This document shows, piece by piece, positions 12,901 to 27,900 of a stretch of DNA of 64,000 bases. Position numbers and translations under genes: made by a program. The stretch spans positions 188,001-252,000 of the forward strand of contig NMRA01000439.1 of assembly GCA_002633005.1 (NCBI GenBank). The letters run 5' to 3'. Numbering within the stretch: position 1 is the first letter of the stretch; every line of letters starts with the position of its first letter. The notes under the pieces were generated by a model that was not told where the DNA came from, did not search any database, and saw only the letters and a program-made list of their open reading frames with translations. Source of the stretch: Phoronis australis (Eukaryota; Phoronida; Phoronidae).

Positions 12901-15900
12901 TTGTCACGTGACACTTGTATCTCTTTCGTCTTCTCTCTCTCGTCCTGTAACGCTTTATTGAGGCTTGCCACTTCATTACTCATGGTTACGTTGACCTGGA
13001 CAAAAAGGTAGATGTTCTAGAGATATCAGACCAGGCTGGGAATGCAACAAAATATTAGAAAGGGTTGTAGGGGAGTGGAATGGAGCCAGGAAGGAAGACG
13101 GAAGGAAGGAGGTCAAGGATTTATATCCAAAAGGATACCAAACCCAGTTAGGCCTATTAACAGGTTCCCATCCAATTATCTGAAATAAAATAATGCTCTG
13201 TAACCTTTGATAACCCTAAAAAATTTGGAGCAAAACTTGAAAAATCCTTTCAAAGTCTGCTAAACAGGCAAGCGTGACCTATGCTTTCAGCGAATTTCAA
13301 GGCAACTACATGTGGATTGGTTCATCGAAACAGGGTTTGGTGTCCTTTGAAATTGAGGTACAAACAATACTGTGTGACTTTTTGTTGATTTAAAGAAGCA
13401 AAAGCAGGGTTTCATAGTGACAAGTCTCACCTCAGCTAGCTTTGAATTGCTGGCGGTAAGATCATGCAGCCTTGCCTCGATGTCTCCTTTTTCCTGTTGG
13501 TACCTGTCTCTGTCAGCCGCCACACTCGCAAGGTGCGACTTGAGGTCAGCAACACTCTCCTGTAGGGGCGTTACTAGCGATGACAGATGGCGCTTTTCCT
13601 GCGGAAATGATATGTTTTATGGGAGTGATATACTTATCAGTCAATTGCATTTCAAAATCAACCCAGTCCCCCATTTACTGGCCATCAGGGTAGTGATGAA
13701 AGGTGTTTATATCACGAGACAACTCCTATTTGAGGTTTTGTTATCCAAACCCCATAGCGAGCCTAAGCCTGACTGTGACTAACCCGTCCTAACAGATTCA
13801 CAAATTAATGCTCGTGGCTTAGCTGCGACGCTGAAAAAAACCTGTTCACTAATTTCTACTATAATGCATCAATTTCAAAAATTCAAAGATGGCTACTATT
13901 AACTTTTCAATTTCAAAAACAGTCATGTTGGTCGTTTGCCTTACTTAATGCTCATTTTTTACTTTGATACTCGTATGTTAAACAGGTGTGTTGGTTTACG
14001 ATAGGAATTATCTCATCCTCTCATCAGCACGTTTAGCCAAGCCCATGAATAGTGACTAGCTCATTTCAATCCTCAAGCCTTTGATGTGCTGAGGACTTCG
14101 CTGGATACTCTGGGGTAAACAGTCCACACTTTCTTGTAAACTTGCGTGCAAATCCTGTTAGCGTAAGACTTGCCTAATGTGAATGTATTAGCAGACACAA
14201 GTCTAGGCTGACAGCATTAAGACCATTATCAACCATGCTCTATGATTTGCACATCGTCAATCTTCACAGGTGTTTTTCCTTTCACAAAAAAAACGTCGTG
14301 TAGAACATTATCTCAGCACACTAGCTACCGCGTTTTACTGCCAAATTGCTGCAATGTTGATACTAACTGTTGTCGGAAGCACAGTTACCAAAAAACCGGT
14401 ACCGTAACAATAACACGACCATGAGAAATATCTCCCGTTGATGTCACATATGCACCCTCCCCTAAAGAGTGAGTACCCAATTAGAACACAACCCAGTCAA
14501 AGACTCTGTTACTTAAAGCCACACTTAACAGTGACATCTCGTTGCCTTTGACATGATGCACCAACCAATTACCTGCTTAAGTTCATCTCTCTCATTACAC
14601 AAAGTCTCCAATTGAATCTTCAGGTCAATAGCCTTGCCTGTCAGCTTGTCCGACTGTAATGACAGCTGTATCTTGGATTCATTTAGTTCATGGTTCTCCT
14701 GTGGAAAATAAATTGAAAAATGAATCCTCGCCAAACACACAATCTTGGTTGAAGGCAAAACTGTCCTTTTTGTTAGACCGCTTGATGTATACTCGCTCGT
14801 AGTCTCAAAACAATCTCTTATCTTCAGGCGTGCAGCTATGAACCAAAACACCAAGTGACAACTGACGAACAGGTTAAAATATTTCAATACCACATGTCTC
14901 ATCATCAGGCAGAATATATTGCACAAGTCTACCTTTCTCAGCCTTTCTATTTCCTCTAGCTGACCCCCAGTTTCATTCGCTAGTAATTTATTCTTCCTCA
15001 CTCTGGCTTTCCAGTCTTCTAGCTCTTGTTCAATTTGGTCTTTTGTCTGAAAGGATGAGAATAGTGCATGATAAAAATACTTCAATTCAATAAAAATCAT
15101 TTTTAAAGTATGAATTTGTCAACTAAGGTCATGGATGAGAGAGTACCAATAGTGACAGAGCAAATTACTAATTTGTGAAATTTTGACTGAGAGTGGTCAT
15201 AACGGTTGCATTTTCATTTTGTGGGTATACTTAGCATCAACATGTGCAGAGTGCAGAATCTGACTAGCATGGTGAAAGGAAAAAACACTGTCCATCACTT
15301 TTGATTACAAATACAATAGAATAGAATACAATAGAATAGAATACAATACAATATAATACAATCACCAATACCAATGTCACATGAAATTCAACAAATTCAT
15401 TAAAGATGAGGCCAAATGTGTCGGTTCTTACAGTACAGTAAAAATTCTCCAGTTTGGGACAGTCTCTAAAATTTCTGCACATTGAAATTCAAGACCAAAT
15501 TCAATTTTATTTTGAAAGATTGTGACATGAACGAATTGGGTGTTCATCAGATTTCTGAAATATGTTTACGTTTTGTATCAACAGAATGTGAAAATATACT
15601 TGGAAGCTCACAAAATTATCAACACAGTGCTGTAGTGGTAAAATTAGAGGTTTAGTGAGCGCCCAAAGCCCATCGTATTGCCTTGAGCGCTAAATTTTAA
15701 AAATGCATTGAACTCACAAAACCCGACTCACAAACATGTACATGCAGGCCTACTTTTTGACTCACAAGTCGGTAATTACATTAGTCAGCATTGGCGGATC
15801 TTGGATGTCGGAGAAAGAGGGTCAAACCACACATTGGTAAGGTGCATGTGCATTGCAAGTGGTCTCTGAAGGGGCCCAAGCACAATTATAAAGGAAAATA

Positions 15901-18900
15901 GAAGCGTAACATGCAGAAACAATATGTTGGCGGCAATTTTTAGTCGCCCGTGGGGTGTGTCCTTGGGGCCCTTTGCCACCACCCTCCCCTTATCCACCTA
16001 CGGTGGGACACCATAACGATTTCTTTATCTTGAAATATTAATAAAATTTCCATTATACTCGGTGAGCATAAATGTATGCCTGGTGGTTGCGCGCGCCGAA
16101 ATGTTCGGCAACAATGCGGTCGTCAGTGTAGCGCATTGACGCCGTACGCTATTCTAACGAGACTACGCCTCACTATACCGTCACGGTGCATAGCTCGCTG
16201 CATTAAAATGTAAAAAGGTAGTTGATACGACAAAATGTAAAAAGGTGGTTGGCTGCAACTATTTGCGATTACGCCCCTCTATACCGTAACTTACGGTGCG
16301 TAGGTGCTCCGATTAAAAGCAAAAAGGGGGTTGGCTGCGCCTACGTGCCCCTATGCCCCATTATAGCACTGGTACAGCTGCTGAATCAATATTTTCATGT
16401 GATCCCATAGTATGTAACATTAAGGTGAAGGTTCATTTGTCATTGATTGTAATTTTAGACGGTCAATATTACGTTTTTTAAAATATGGTACAAGCTCAGA
16501 CAATGACCAAAATAATTATTTTTTCACTGTCCCAAACTGGAGAATTTTTACCTTAAGTTAAAACTTTTGTGTACAGGGATTGTGAATTTATGTTGCACAA
16601 CTGTTTCATATAGAAAATAATTCCTTGGCAGAAAATAATATAATCCATTATCAATTTTATCAACGGAAACCATCGATGCTACAATTTTATTGTGTAATAG
16701 GTATGTCACCTTGACAACAAGTGAGTGCTCCTCCTGCAGGGCTCTCAGTGAAGCTGTTGTTTCCTCAAGCGCCCTCTGTCGCTTCTTGTACTCAATACCA
16801 ATCTTTTCCTTGTCAGTCTTTAGTGATAATATCTGCTTTTCAAGACTTTCCACTCTGAAAACACAAATGTTTAAGAATGCAAGTTGGACTGGGCTGAGAG
16901 ACCTGTCTCATGATTGCTTCTTCAAGCAGATTATGGATATAATATGATAGAAACAGGCATGGCATATTGTTAGCATTGATGACAGCTCTATTAATTATAA
17001 AATAATAGCTCACTGAGACTATATCAAACTCTTGAATTCTATGTCAATAATAGCAATCATTTGATTTGATTTTATTTAGCAAGACACAAAATATATCTAT
17101 TCACATAATTATGAACATAAATAAATAAGACAACAACAAAAATGGGAACTACTCAGACTGCACCAGAAAGTGAGCAGATCTGGGGCCTGTTTCATGGAAA
17201 AAAACATCTTAGATGAGAATTTTACATTGCTCAAAAGCGTGTAAAACGTGGAAAACTGTACAATCCGTGTAGTGTGCATAACCGTGTAAAAATACGACAG
17301 GCTTAAGCGTAGGAAACATTTACTTTTGACACGCTAACTGTAAAGCGTGGAAACTGTAAAAATATGACGCGTTATGACTTCATTCAGTAAGTTAGTCTTG
17401 CACTCCATGCAACTACTTCTGAAGAACAATTAAGTCTAAATTGTGCAAAAGTGCAAAGTATCTGAGAATATACACATAACTGCTAGTTACCGAGACAATT
17501 TCTATTAAATTATTTTTAGAGACTGCGATACTCTCATAATTAGTTGGTTAAACCTTTCTTCAGCAAATGTGAAATGGGAGTTGTAATACAAATTTTCCTC
17601 ATCAAGTTTTTAAGTCACTTTCACGAAATAGACCCGTGATAAAAATTTACATACTTGTCTGTAAGCACTCTGGAGAGACGGAGGTCGTCTACTTGTCTTT
17701 TCTGTTCATTCGATATTGCTTTGTCAAGATCACTAAGTTTACCGAACCCCTGAAATGTAAAATAAATTGAAAGCATGATAAATAGACGCAGACAGGTAAC
17801 ATTCGGTGTCACAAAAACTGTTTTTATTAAGAATTTGTAAGATGTATATGGTACATCAGGAATTTTGGAAAAAGTGCCTAACGGATGCAATCAGGGGTAG
17901 TTACTGATAATTTTTTATTGAAGTTTAAAGCAGCTATAAACCTACCTTCCTTTGTTTAGGCCACTTTGACCGCCATGGAAATGGTCTGAAGTTATTCCTT
18001 AGTAAAAAATACACGATTCCGCACCTCGGGGAACTGCCAGTTTGTTATTGGTCGAGACAAGGCACTATAAGCTGACTTGTCACAGCGTGTCATTTTATCC
18101 ACCGAGCGTGGTCTCCAGTAATAATGAACAGTGTCACTTCTTTGAATGACCACAAGTCACTTCTTATCCGAGTAAGGAACAAATTGAGAATAATTTTACA
18201 GCGGTACGTGTTCTAAATCAATGGTAAGTTTTGTTGACAGGAAGGTTAATTGCAGCTTCAATAATAGAACATTCGGTTTCCTCAATGCAGGCCACAAAAA
18301 CTCGTTGGAAAAAGATGAAAGTTTTGTGGAAACAAATGATGTTCCATTAAGTTTCAATATTACGGGCACAGCCCCTCAGTCAATAGAAAAAAAAAACTAA
18401 TTGTTCTTTTTGAAGTGGAACAAGCTGCAGGTGCAAATGAGGAATAAATAAAGAATAAATTTACCATCAAATAAAATCATAAATTTATAAAGCAGTAAAA
18501 ATTGTATGTATTTAGACTTTAGACACAAACCTGTGAAGATTGGGTCGAGTGAAAAGATTTCATTTCCAATTGTGCTGCCTCTAACTGTGACAATTTCCCT
18601 GACTGCTTCTGAAATATTAATAGGTAGGTCTGTGTCAACAAATCGATATACATTCCCCAACATTCATACATAATGTCCGGGATTGTTTATCAGTTGAGTT
18701 GGGAAAATAGCTCTTACCTGAAAAATGCTTTGACAGTTCTGAATTTTTAACCTTACCATGACTGCTTCTCGACAAATAAAATAGCGTAACTTAGGTATTT
18801 TAATGAAAGTAATAGAATTTTGAGACACATCTCGTGGCGGCCTATACCCTGATTGTTCAGTTGTTTTCAAAGGTAACAGTTTCATGGAAGCAAAATTTCT

Positions 18901-21900
18901 TTGAATTTTAAACTGCAATCACTGAAATCGAAATTCTCTGTTCTACTTATTTACACACTTACGATGAGTGTGTACGACAAAATGAATGTGTTTGAATGTA
19001 CCAACGTTCATAAAGATGAGCTTAAAGTCAGTTGCGCACTTGATGACACCCAGATTCGAGCTTACAAAACCATGTCGCTTGAGATTTTGAGTTCAGGCTC
19101 AAACTTATAGCTTTCATTAGACAACTCTTATGCCATCAGGATTGGTTTGCATGTGAATGATAAACCAAGCACTGTTTACTCGCTATTCATGGGCTTGGCC
19201 GAATGTGTATTGGATGAGATAACTACGGTGGTAAACCAACCGGCCTGTTTAGCGTAGAAGTTTCAAAGCAAAAAGGGAACAATAAGTTAGGCAAATGACT
19301 AACATGACTGTTTTTAAAGTTGAAAAGTAAATGTTAGGCATCTTCGAATTTTTAAAATCGATGCATTATAAGAGAAATTGGTGAATAGGCTTTCTTCAGC
19401 AGCGTAGCTAAGCCATGAGCATTAATTTGTGAATCAATTAGGACAGATTAGTCACAGTCTGGCTTAAGTTCACTCAGACAATGTGGTAACAAAATACTAA
19501 ATGTTAGTATAGGAGTTTTTTCAAGTTCATGTTTGGATTGTCAATTTAAAGGGCAAACAAGGATTCGACATACGGCACACCGAAGGTGAATACAGGGCAC
19601 TAACGAACACAATGATATCAAAAAGACCTAAACCACCAAAGGTAACATTTTATAATTAGAGGGAAACACAGAAAACAAATATATATTATAATGTTACATG
19701 AAAAACAAGAAAACACTCAAAGTTAGCAGTGACCTCTTGCACAAATCATAAATTTGGTTACACACAGGTGGACATTTGGCTGACCTCACCTGAATTGTCA
19801 TTTGGGCTTCATGTAACTTCTCCATCAATCTTCTCCTCAAAAGTTCACTATTTTCATACGCTGCCTTATAGGTAGAGTTCTCCATGAAAGCCGAGGTCTC
19901 TGGTAAACTTTGACCTCTGAGTGTGTCACCCAAGGTTGATCTGATTGGTGAGTGCATGAGGCTTGACATGTCAAGAGGGCTGTCCACACGACTGAATGAC
20001 ATGTCGGAAGTCGAGTGTACTCCAGGGCTAGACATGGCATTGCTGGAAGTCAAAGTAAAATAACAGAGTTTTCCTTGCTGTCAAATGGCACAAATTTAAA
20101 TTCCGGTCATTCATCTAGCCGACTTAGATAAGGCATTTTCAATCTGGTAAACCGTGTTTCTGATAGAAATTATTTTATTTCATAACATCTAAATATTACA
20201 TAAGAAGTCTCAACATTTACTTCATTAAGTTCTGATAACCTTGTGAAAGATACCTCAGTAGTCCAAGTGTCCATGGTCCAAAGGCCATTCATTGACTGTC
20301 CAAGAGGTTGTGAGGAAAATGTGTGGCAGGGTATTCAGACTAGAAAATGCTCAATTGATTACCAAAACAAATTGTATGGAATCTTTCAGAAAGAACTACA
20401 TTTATGATTGACATATGTACCAACAATAAAAATACATGTGTCACAAGCTTGTTACTAGAGACGAAAAGGAGACAGAGGTTGGCAAAATAAGGTCATTTAT
20501 ATTGACAGAATACAACTGCAAAGAATATATGGATGAAAATAAAATACAATAAAAATAATAATCTCTGGATAGATGGGTAATAAAAAAAGTTCACAAGAAA
20601 CGTTGAAAACAGCTCATGCTCATATGTGTTGCAGTCAACGTCAATTCACTAAACATAAAAACTAAAATAACACTGGAAAAGGTCATTTAATCTGCGAACT
20701 TAATTAGGCTGTTTCATCAGTTCATAAGCTGCTGAACTCAACTTCTATAAACAACAAGTATTTGATTGAAAAAGCCATCTAATTTTATAAACCTGGTGTA
20801 AACTCATTCGTGACTCAGACTAGAATTTCAGAGCAGGGGAAATTGACAATCCTTTATTGCCTGATGTGGCTCAACATTAGTGTTTGACCAATCTGGTCAG
20901 TTTATGAGCCAAGATATTAAGTTTTAATGAACTGCCAGTTCTTCCCAAACCCCGGGGTACACCCACAGAAGAGGTATGCAGGACTCATGTCGCACACACG
21001 GGGGATATTTTTCAAATTTCTATATGAAAGGGTGCCTTTTCTGACAAAAAATTTCGCATTTTATTAAAGTTCAGTTTGGAGTTCAAAACTTTACAAAATC
21101 TTACTTTTATCAACTGCAAAAATTTTCAAAAGGGTATTTAATACTATCTATATGTTTCAAAAGTTCCGCAGTGAAAGATGTGTTTATATTTGTCAACATG
21201 GCAACTCTGCTGTTTCAGGCTTTGAATGGGTTAAAAATACAGCAGTTTGAAAATCTTCAGGAAAGAGACAGGTTATAGAATTAATTCTTGCAAATCACCC
21301 CTTTCTACAACAAACAGGTGACTCGGTCATGCAAGTGCATTGCAAATGGGACCCTTTTTCGCACTCTCTAAATTGGTGTGATTCCTTAAATTCTCCAGCT
21401 GCACCCCTGTCAAAGATATGTTTGGGTTCCCCTCCCTAACTCCCAAGCCCAGTCAATCACTTGTAATTTGAGTAAGAAACAGGTAAGCGAGCTGTTTTAC
21501 TACACATATTTTTTGACAGTACCGTTAACTTTAAAACTAAAATTAAACCTAGAAAGCAGATATACACATTTAGTCAATTTGTCTCAACAAATTACTATAA
21601 TTTAAATGTCTACACGCGCCCACGTTCTATCTAAACAAACTTTTGATAAAGACCTCTACTGCAGTAAAAGTGGTCTCAACATGCTCCTTACTCTGATGAG
21701 AAGTGATTTCTGGTCTGCTAAGGAATGACAGTTTATTCCTGAAGACCATGCATGGTGCATCAAATGACAAGCCAACTTGTAGAGGTTAGTTTCCAGCAAT
21801 GCAGAATTGTCATTTCTTTCAAAACCTTTAAATCATCTCCAATTTGACTAAGGAACAATTTGAGACCAATTTCATAATGGTAAGTGGTTTAAGTCAGAAG

Positions 21901-24900
21901 TTTGTTTTTGTGATAGAACACGGGTTTATTGACATTTTAAGTAACCAGCACTCACTACCGTTTCATTTTCTAGTAGAGAAAATCTACCACTGAGAAGAGT
22001 TGTTGGCAAATTCCTGTTTTTCACGGGGTAAAAATCAAATAGGGAGAATAAAACATGACAGTGTATTTCACTGAACTCGCACTAGGCACAAACTCGACTT
22101 ACCCATATCATAAGCTCATAGTTAAGACTGGATGTAATTACTATATGCAATTCTTAGCTGCAAACTTGGGTGTATTGTTTCCGAGTTGAATACATTTTAT
22201 TTTCGTTCAGCTGGTTGTTTTGTGTGTTACACCTTGTGCTACTTGTGTTTTTGTTTATTTATTCCTATTGAAATAAACTATTTGATTATGTTTTATGTGC
22301 CTATAGTCGTTCTCTGTCCAGGCGTTTTGTTGAGGTGAAAAGACACGCAACAATATTTACAATCTAATCTGGTGATCTGAGTGTGTACTAAACGTGGCGC
22401 CTCCATCTATGAATGGCCATTAAGCAGAAATATGTAATATGAATTAATACTGTAGGTGGAGTCTTTGGTAGTTAAATTCAAAATTTAATGCTCGGTCAAA
22501 TTCAAATTTCATGTGGCAATCGATTTCTCTATTGTTGAATGGTGCACACAGACATGTACTATCACCAAGAAGTGTTATATAACTTACATGAGACAAGTTA
22601 AAAGTCAATATTTTCCATCAGTTATAGTACAATCTCACCAGTATAGTACACTATGTGGCAGACAAGGGAATCTTCATTTTTCATCCTTTTCATAAAATAT
22701 ATATATTAAGTCCGAATAAATTCTTCATCGTGTCTATAAGTTCTGTGCTTACTCACATTTCAAATTAATAGCGTAATGGTTTAACATAACTCTAAAATTT
22801 TTTATGACAACCTTAAAACTGTTTCTTTCTAAAAAAATAAATAAAGAGGAATCAAGCAGTGGATTAAATTTCATTAGAGATACTTGACTTTGCTTCAAAG
22901 CTGGATCTGACCTAGTTCATAACCCAGCTCTAACAAAAAATCAAATTAGGCCTATTACTTTTATTGAAACTAGCCTTGGTGAAAATTTATTACCAGGATA
23001 GAACCATTAGTTTTCTGTTACCAAGAAGGAGTTACAGACTCTCCATGGGTCAAGAAACCTGTCGGGAAATTACCAGTTTTATTAGAGATGGCCAACCCTG
23101 TAATTCGAAAACAGCTAGCAGGCAGGGAAATCCATTCAAATAGACCAGTCATGTTACACAATATCACAGATCAGCTGTTGGCTTTGGTTCACTGAAAATG
23201 TTTAAAGTGATTGTTAACTAGGGAAAATACTCCTTTAAACACCAGTAATAACCAAATTTCACAACTACTGCAGTTGCTATGGTGATTGTTTACAGTATGT
23301 ATAAAATGATAGGAGCTTGAAGTTAGACAATTACTGCACTGAGACCAACTGGACATCTCTTTGGAAACGAAATAAAACTTATGCAGTATGAATGATGGAA
23401 GTTATGAGTTAATTGAAGGCATGGCTTTGCATTAAAAGACAACTCACTTTAAGAACAATTAGGCAATCACCGAGAAGCAACAATTCTAAATAATGTTGGA
23501 AAGCGTGCACATAATCTCTCATGAAGCCTAAATATTAACTACCTGTAACTAACGAACATCCATGCAATGATGTACTGGTAAGAACAATCCGTGGCTGTTA
23601 ATACATTGTTTGCTAAAAATGTACAGAATTTCACTCTTGATATTTAATAACTGTGCTCTACTAAATATACAAAGACGAAACAAAATTTTTTTCCTAAAAA
23701 GAAATTACACTTTTCTGCCGTTTTGTGTTCTAGTAAAGCCTACCTTTGTATAATCAAAAGAAGCTTCTGGTGCCATAAAATAGTGGGACCAGTAGCTATA
23801 GGCAGACACACACTTCATAATGGATGTTCAAGCCATTAGCAAGTGCTGTTACATAACTAGAGACATGGGACAACAATAGGATAATTTTTAATGGCAGGAG
23901 ACTTTGAAACTTCACTGTCATCATAAACCAATAAAGAATGATAATGGGTCCCAGACACTAACAAATCATTTTCAAACTATTTACACAACAATAAGAATAG
24001 AAGGCGGTGCTTCAATGACATAGGAAAACCTACCAGTTAAGAAAGAATTTGCCTAATTTTTTAAATTGAGTGAAACTTGCAATGGAAATGTTAATTGTGA
24101 AAAAAGATTCATTTTGCTAGTGTCAAGAACATGATTTTTAGAAAACCTCAATGATCATGAATAATGACCAACCCCAAATTCACTGTATTGTTTCATGCTA
24201 TACATAGCTGGTTTACCATAACTTTTATTCATAAATACATACATATACATGTATAAACACATATAAGCTGGTGTCAAAAATTACTTTCTTCAGAAGCGTA
24301 TTTGCTATTTGTTCTACCAAGGCAACCTCAGCACCTTTTAACCTTCGCTTGAATTGAATTTGGTTGCAATAGAACGCCCGGAATAGGGGACTTTTCATAA
24401 GCGCCTTATAGAGTATCGAGAGCACAAAAGTGGCTTCCGATTGGTGGAGAGAAATTCAATTACTACAGAGTGGCTCATTAGTTTTATAACAGGAAAATAA
24501 ATTACACCGTAAGTCCACTAATAAATTTCAGTTTCTTGACGACGGCCGGGATAGAAATTCTCCCACTTTTTCAGCCGTAGCCACTGTGGATAATTCTCAA
24601 CAGTGGGAAATGTATGGAACATGGCGTCCTTGTTCAAAAGGTTTGCAAAGCAGTGGAAATTTCCTGGCACTAATAGATAACAGGAAAGGTGTTAAAACGC
24701 TGTTTATACTGGCAGACTGAAACCTTCCGCCTGCATTATATGGGATCTGTAGGTGGCGCTGACTGCCTGCCCACCAAAGACCTGATCACCGTCTGGAGGG
24801 TTAGTGAATTTCAACATGACATGGTTATTTCCAAAGTGGGCTACTCCAACCACTCATACTGCTTCAGTGGCTGAGACTAATCCGCCTTGACAAGCAAATT

Positions 24901-27900
24901 TCATTAGCCAGGGCTGAGGCAATAACAAACTGTCAGTCCTCATCAAGCCTAGAAATCTTATCTTATAAGGGTAAGGATCAAAATAAGACCGATTTTAAAA
25001 TGGTAAGTAGCCCTAAATCAAAACTTGTTGTTTGACAGAAGGTGTGGGTTTACTGACCTTTTAAATTGAATAAGGCAATTTTACAAAAACAAAAAATGAA
25101 AACTCTTAGTTTCAATGATACCCGATATCTCCAAATTGTACATCACAGTATGTTATTTTTAAATGCCATATTAATTATTATTATCAATAGATAAAGAGGC
25201 AAAAAATATTCCAGCACCATTCTACAATGTCCATCGAAACACTTTGAGACCATCCTACCAAATATGCTTGCCCAGAAAAAAATAACATAAAACCTTCCGA
25301 ATAGGGAGCAAATCGTACCAACATTACACCATTACATGTACATGGACCAGGTAGTAAATTACAGGTAACCCATATGGCTAGGGGCTGAATCCAAGGTAAG
25401 TAACCACAACAGTTTAGTTGAGGCTGAGTACACAAGACACTTAAGGGTTATTGACATAGGGGACTGATACCATCATTAAAGGGATGATAGGGCACAGACA
25501 GTCACAGGACTGACAGTGGATGATGACATGGTCAACAAACTGTAAAGAAAGAGACATGTTCCTTTTACTTGCTACCTAAAACTGAAATTTAAAAAAAGTA
25601 GACAAACACATTTCTTACTGAGCAGTTCATTAAAAAAACGTAACAAAATTTTTGTGAAAGTTAGCATACTGGTTGAGTTAGGAACAAAATTCACCTCGTT
25701 TTCAAATTATTTAAAGTTTGTTTTGTTTCTGCTTTCTGATTGGGTTTTCCCCATAACTACGACGAAAATTTTTAAAAACTGCTGCCATCAGTAAAGCAGG
25801 TTATTTCATTGCACAAAATCCGCAGTCAAGTTTCTTCAATTCATAGCAAAGTAATTTTATCAAAATTTTCAATAAAAAGAAGAAAACACGAAGATAACAG
25901 GTCTTCATTATTTGTACAGCTGTCATCAACAAACACACAATGCAATTTTTAGCAGTTTTACATTGTAGTGAGCTTTCAAAAATGAAAAAAAATTGACAAT
26001 TGCTTTTGTTCGAATTTCAAGAATTTGATTGTGGGTTTCAAAACCCTTTTGTACTATGAAAGAAAACGTCAGATATATGATCCCAAAAAAGAATTATTCA
26101 GGGCATTCAGGTAACTGATAGAGTGTACAAAGCCCAAGTTGGTTGGCCAATGCTTCCAAATTGGTCTGATTCATATGTACAACAGAAGACTTTTCCATTT
26201 CTTCAGATACTGGAAATTAATCATCAAGCTATTTTATGATTTTCATATTTTGAGGCAAAAATGGACGACATTTACCCTTTTGATTCTACTGAGGCTCGAG
26301 GTCAGTTCAGAAGATCCAAAAATGTGATACGGAAATCCCACAGAATCATGCAAAATCACAAAAAAGCGAGTGTTCCGGAAGTATGCTTGGGAGCTTACAA
26401 GTGTACACTTAATGGCAGCAACTACAGTGATTGGTAGTTTAGAATGTTAAATTGTGAAATATAATTCACTGTTTGTGCTCCATGCGAGAAGCTTTCTTGG
26501 TGCATGGCCAGTGTATTGGGTCTACAAAAGGCACCCCAGCTCTTATAAAACAGTGTAGGTTCTATCCACTCTTAAACAACAATGGCTAGTCCCTATGATA
26601 TATTGAGCAAACCATATAAATCAATGATCTTGTTCAAAGGTTATTAACCACAAATGCCAAGTACAGACAATGGTAAAACAATGAACAGGCTTACATGTGT
26701 ACCAGCCAGAAACACCTTTACAATTGTAGACTAACCTAAGGGATATGTAGTAGTAGCTACAATATTTGGTAGAAACCTTTTGCTAGTAGAACTTTATGAC
26801 ATCTGTCAGGTAGACATATTTTCGGAAACAACTTACCGAAAAATGAGAGCAAGTGCTAACCAGCACTGTATCTCAAAATTAAACTGCTTTGATCAAACAT
26901 GCGGCGTCTTGTGAAGTTCAAATTCAGTCATGTGCAGTTTAATATGGAAAGGACCCTTACACAATATACAAACTCTACAAAACCAATAGTCTCTTTATCA
27001 AATCTTCAGTTTGTTATCACATAGATGCTAAGCCAAATATTGCCATGTCTTATCAATAGCAGACAGATATGTGTCATGGGCCACATTATGTAAACAGTAC
27101 CATACAGGCAAATACCTGTAATTACCTATACATACACATTCACTCACCTGAGTCCACTATCTGAGTCCAGGTAGGAGGAGGGACGCGTAAACATAGCGGT
27201 GTAAGGGACCGCTAACTTTTTGAATTTTTCATCTCTACGTTTTTCATTGCCAAAGAACCGGTCAGAGATTAGATCTTGTTGATATAATAGGGTTATACAC
27301 TCACTCAGCCGGCCCTAACATGCATCATTGTGTCACATGCTATAGTATATGGATCATATTTATTTGATATCCCGGGGGGTGTACTCCCATGAGTTCAGGA
27401 AGGTGAAGTCACAGTATTGGGTTCCACCTGACTAGTTCTCTAACATACTTTCTGTACGCTAGCCAACCTGTCTGTTTGTAGTTTTAAGTATGCAATATTT
27501 CTGTGTATTGGTATTCTAGCAGAACTGTTGACCATTGATATTACTGAAAATGGCCATGCTGTTTTCGATGCAGAACAGCTAGTTCAGCTAATAATCTATT
27601 GCAGAATATTTAAATTTAGACAACTGTTTACAGCTTATTACTGTACAAGAAGTCAGAGAACAGGCACGAGTAAACTTCTAAAAGAAAATGTTGCCAAAAT
27701 CTTAACAAACAAGGTGGAAGTGGAAAGAAATATCAAAGTCTATTATGCAGTATTACCCCCTGAAGGGAACCCTATGCAAACACACAAAGGTAGCTTTGAG
27801 ACCTTTGTGATTAATATATTGTAAATCCATAAGAAAATTAAACATGTTTTATGGGTGGCTTTGTATCATTATTTGTCAATTTACACTCAGGCACATGTAG

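Larger units (their letters stand above)
20043..27147 (-). other. 7.1-kb intron of the coiled-coil gene with diverged repeats
   Basis: No exon of the coiled-coil gene was found here. It holds diverged dispersed repeats at 20440-20640 and 20945-21430. An intronic family recurs at about 21650-21960, 24890-25080 and 17990-18290, recognisable by AAGGAACAAATTGAGA-like and GGTAAGTGG-like cores. A 19-codon plus-strand frame with a good ATG context at 24629 (MASLFKRFAKQWKFPG) was seen but has no support as a gene. Confidence 0.5.

Noticed and set aside
27528-27824. 98-codon plus-strand frame
   Set aside because: No ATG at its start, no splice structure and no recognisable family. It lies in an intron of the opposite-strand gene.
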